From contig JAVLUZ010000340.1 in the NCBI GenBank assembly GCA_036768485.1, forward strand, positions 3,841,886 to 3,905,885: a DNA stretch of 64,000 nucleotides, written 5' to 3'. How positions within the stretch are numbered: the stretch's first letter is position 1; each line of letters opens with the position of its first letter. This document shows, one piece after another, positions 62,746-64,000 of this stretch. Source of the stretch: Mermis nigrescens. Its lineage: Eukaryota; Nematoda; Enoplea; Mermithida; Mermithidae. A program made the translations under genes and the position numbers. The notes beneath the pieces are model-generated. The model was not told where the DNA came from, did no database searches, and saw nothing but the letters and a program-made list of their open reading frames with translations.

Positions 62746-64000
62746 AGCTCTTAAAAGTCAAAAGAAAGTTATATAAATGATCAAATATCCAAATTCAGCC
62801 ACAATTAAAGGGGTATATTGCATCCAAAAATCCTTGTTTCTATAGCCTAACTTAATAAGGCAAGTAAAGCATAATGTGTACACGCTGTTAAGCATCTGTA
62901 CAGAAATTTGTATTTGTGACACTGCGTTATCTGTCTTATTGTTAGGTCTTAGCAAGATATAAAGCTACTATTACACTGTACACTCAGAATTTTGCTTGTT
63001 AATTGATAATGAGCATGTAGCCAAAGCACACACAAAGGTGCCAGAAATACACAATACTATTCAAATTCCACACGTTATTGGGAAAGTGTGTGTTAAGCTT
63101 ACTTGTGTTAAAATGTGCAATATTAAGTGCAACATGACAAGCATCAGGCTGCATGCTTTTGTCTATATTGTAAAATTATCATCTCAGTACTGCAAATCCT
63201 GATATTTGAGACCACCAATTTAGAGTTTTTGCTATACAAAAGCTAATTTGTGCAGAAAACTGCAAGTCTATTTATCTAATTCTGGCATCTTTTAAAGCTT
63301 ATTTCAATTTCATTTTATAGGTAAAAGCAGAAATGTTCTACTTGGTGTCACTAAAATCATCTGAGAGTGTTAGACCCTAAGAAAGGGGGATCCCCCACCC
63401 CTATAGGAACCTGTGCTTCTCCAGGTGCAGAAGGAGAGGGGAGTAGAGATGTGCTGGGCCACCTTTTTTAGCCGGGGCCTGTAAAAAATTGACAAAATAA
63501 TATAATCTTTTCATCAAATTTTGCAAGATATTTACACAAAGTAAGCTAGATTGGTAATATGGTTGTGGTGTGTTGTATCTATGATTAGATTAAATCAATT
63601 TGATGTATTTTTGAAAGCATTTGCTTCACATTTGGCATAATGGACAAAGACGTTTGAGGACAAACTGTCAATTAATGCACACATAACAAGTTGTCTGCTG
63701 TTGTATATGCTGGGTGCTTTGCAGCAGATAATAGGATCAGTGTGGCTCACTGATGTTAATTATAGCTTTTACATTGATAAAATATTGATAATGTTCTAGG
63801 CAAATGACTTTTGTTCTCTTCTTGCCTCAATAATGTTGCATGTGGCGTTTTGATGCCTATATGCTCTTCACATGCTGTAGGTTGCTGGCAAATGTCTTCT
63901 CAAATGTAAGCCCTGTGTATTAGTCTAAAGATTCAGAACTTTGTGTGAGTCCGGGTACACCCTTGAAATTTGCTTCCAAGAAGGGGTCGAGTTAGGATAC
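62746..64000. other. No gene recognised at right edge
   Basis: AT-rich. The + frame 62996-63202 is Cys-containing (CVKMCNIKCNM) but has no homology that I recognise and no splice support. A short GC-rich stretch near 63380-63480 resembles a degraded repeat end. Confidence 0.35.

Overview
The window looks like part of an AT-rich metazoan nuclear genome, most likely an invertebrate. Short exons (about 50-250 bp) with GT/AG borders lie in kilobase-scale introns. The encoded proteins are eukaryotic (C2H2 zinc fingers, a diacylglycerol kinase, a SET domain), and the rest is dominated by small inverted-repeat transposons with clear target-site duplications (TSDs). I cannot name the species. Most open frames in the window are chance or come from tandem repeats.

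Layout. (1) 1-25043, + strand: a gene for a two-C2H2-finger protein. Eleven phase-compatible exons can be followed from the left edge to a stop at 25043, with a 14 kb intron at 10620-24806. (2) 19143-21084, - strand, inside that intron: five exons of a diacylglycerol kinase catalytic domain. Their frame is broken about nine times, nearly always as if single bases were missing, next to a run of 17 N (19011-19027). (3) 25044-38000: no recognisable host exon; several TSD-bounded small elements and a Harbinger-like element carrying a Myb/SANT-like remnant. (4) 38015-42762, + strand: a decayed Polinton/Maverick fragment with a protein-primed type B DNA polymerase, a small Cys-pair frame and a truncated integrase. 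(5) 42806-44855 and 58096-59326: two inverted copies of a roughly 1 kb repeat with a 24-bp minisatellite core. The left copy holds a 1,032-bp multi-hairpin insertion and the right copy preserves the empty site. (6) 50949-57330, + strand, between those copies: part of a SET-domain gene of the KMT5A/PR-Set7 type, whose largest intron contains a 3 kb nested hAT-like insertion. (7) 59327-64000: intergenic sequence with several tandem arrays.

The strongest new signals are the nested hairpin element with its internal empty-site control, a short GC hairpin (GGCGC-TTC-GCGCC) recurring about 17 times inside different AT-rich repeats, the deletion-only damage in the kinase exons beside the gap, and a transposon inserted at the splice donor of the first zinc-finger exon. 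No bacterial, CRISPR or rRNA feature was seen.
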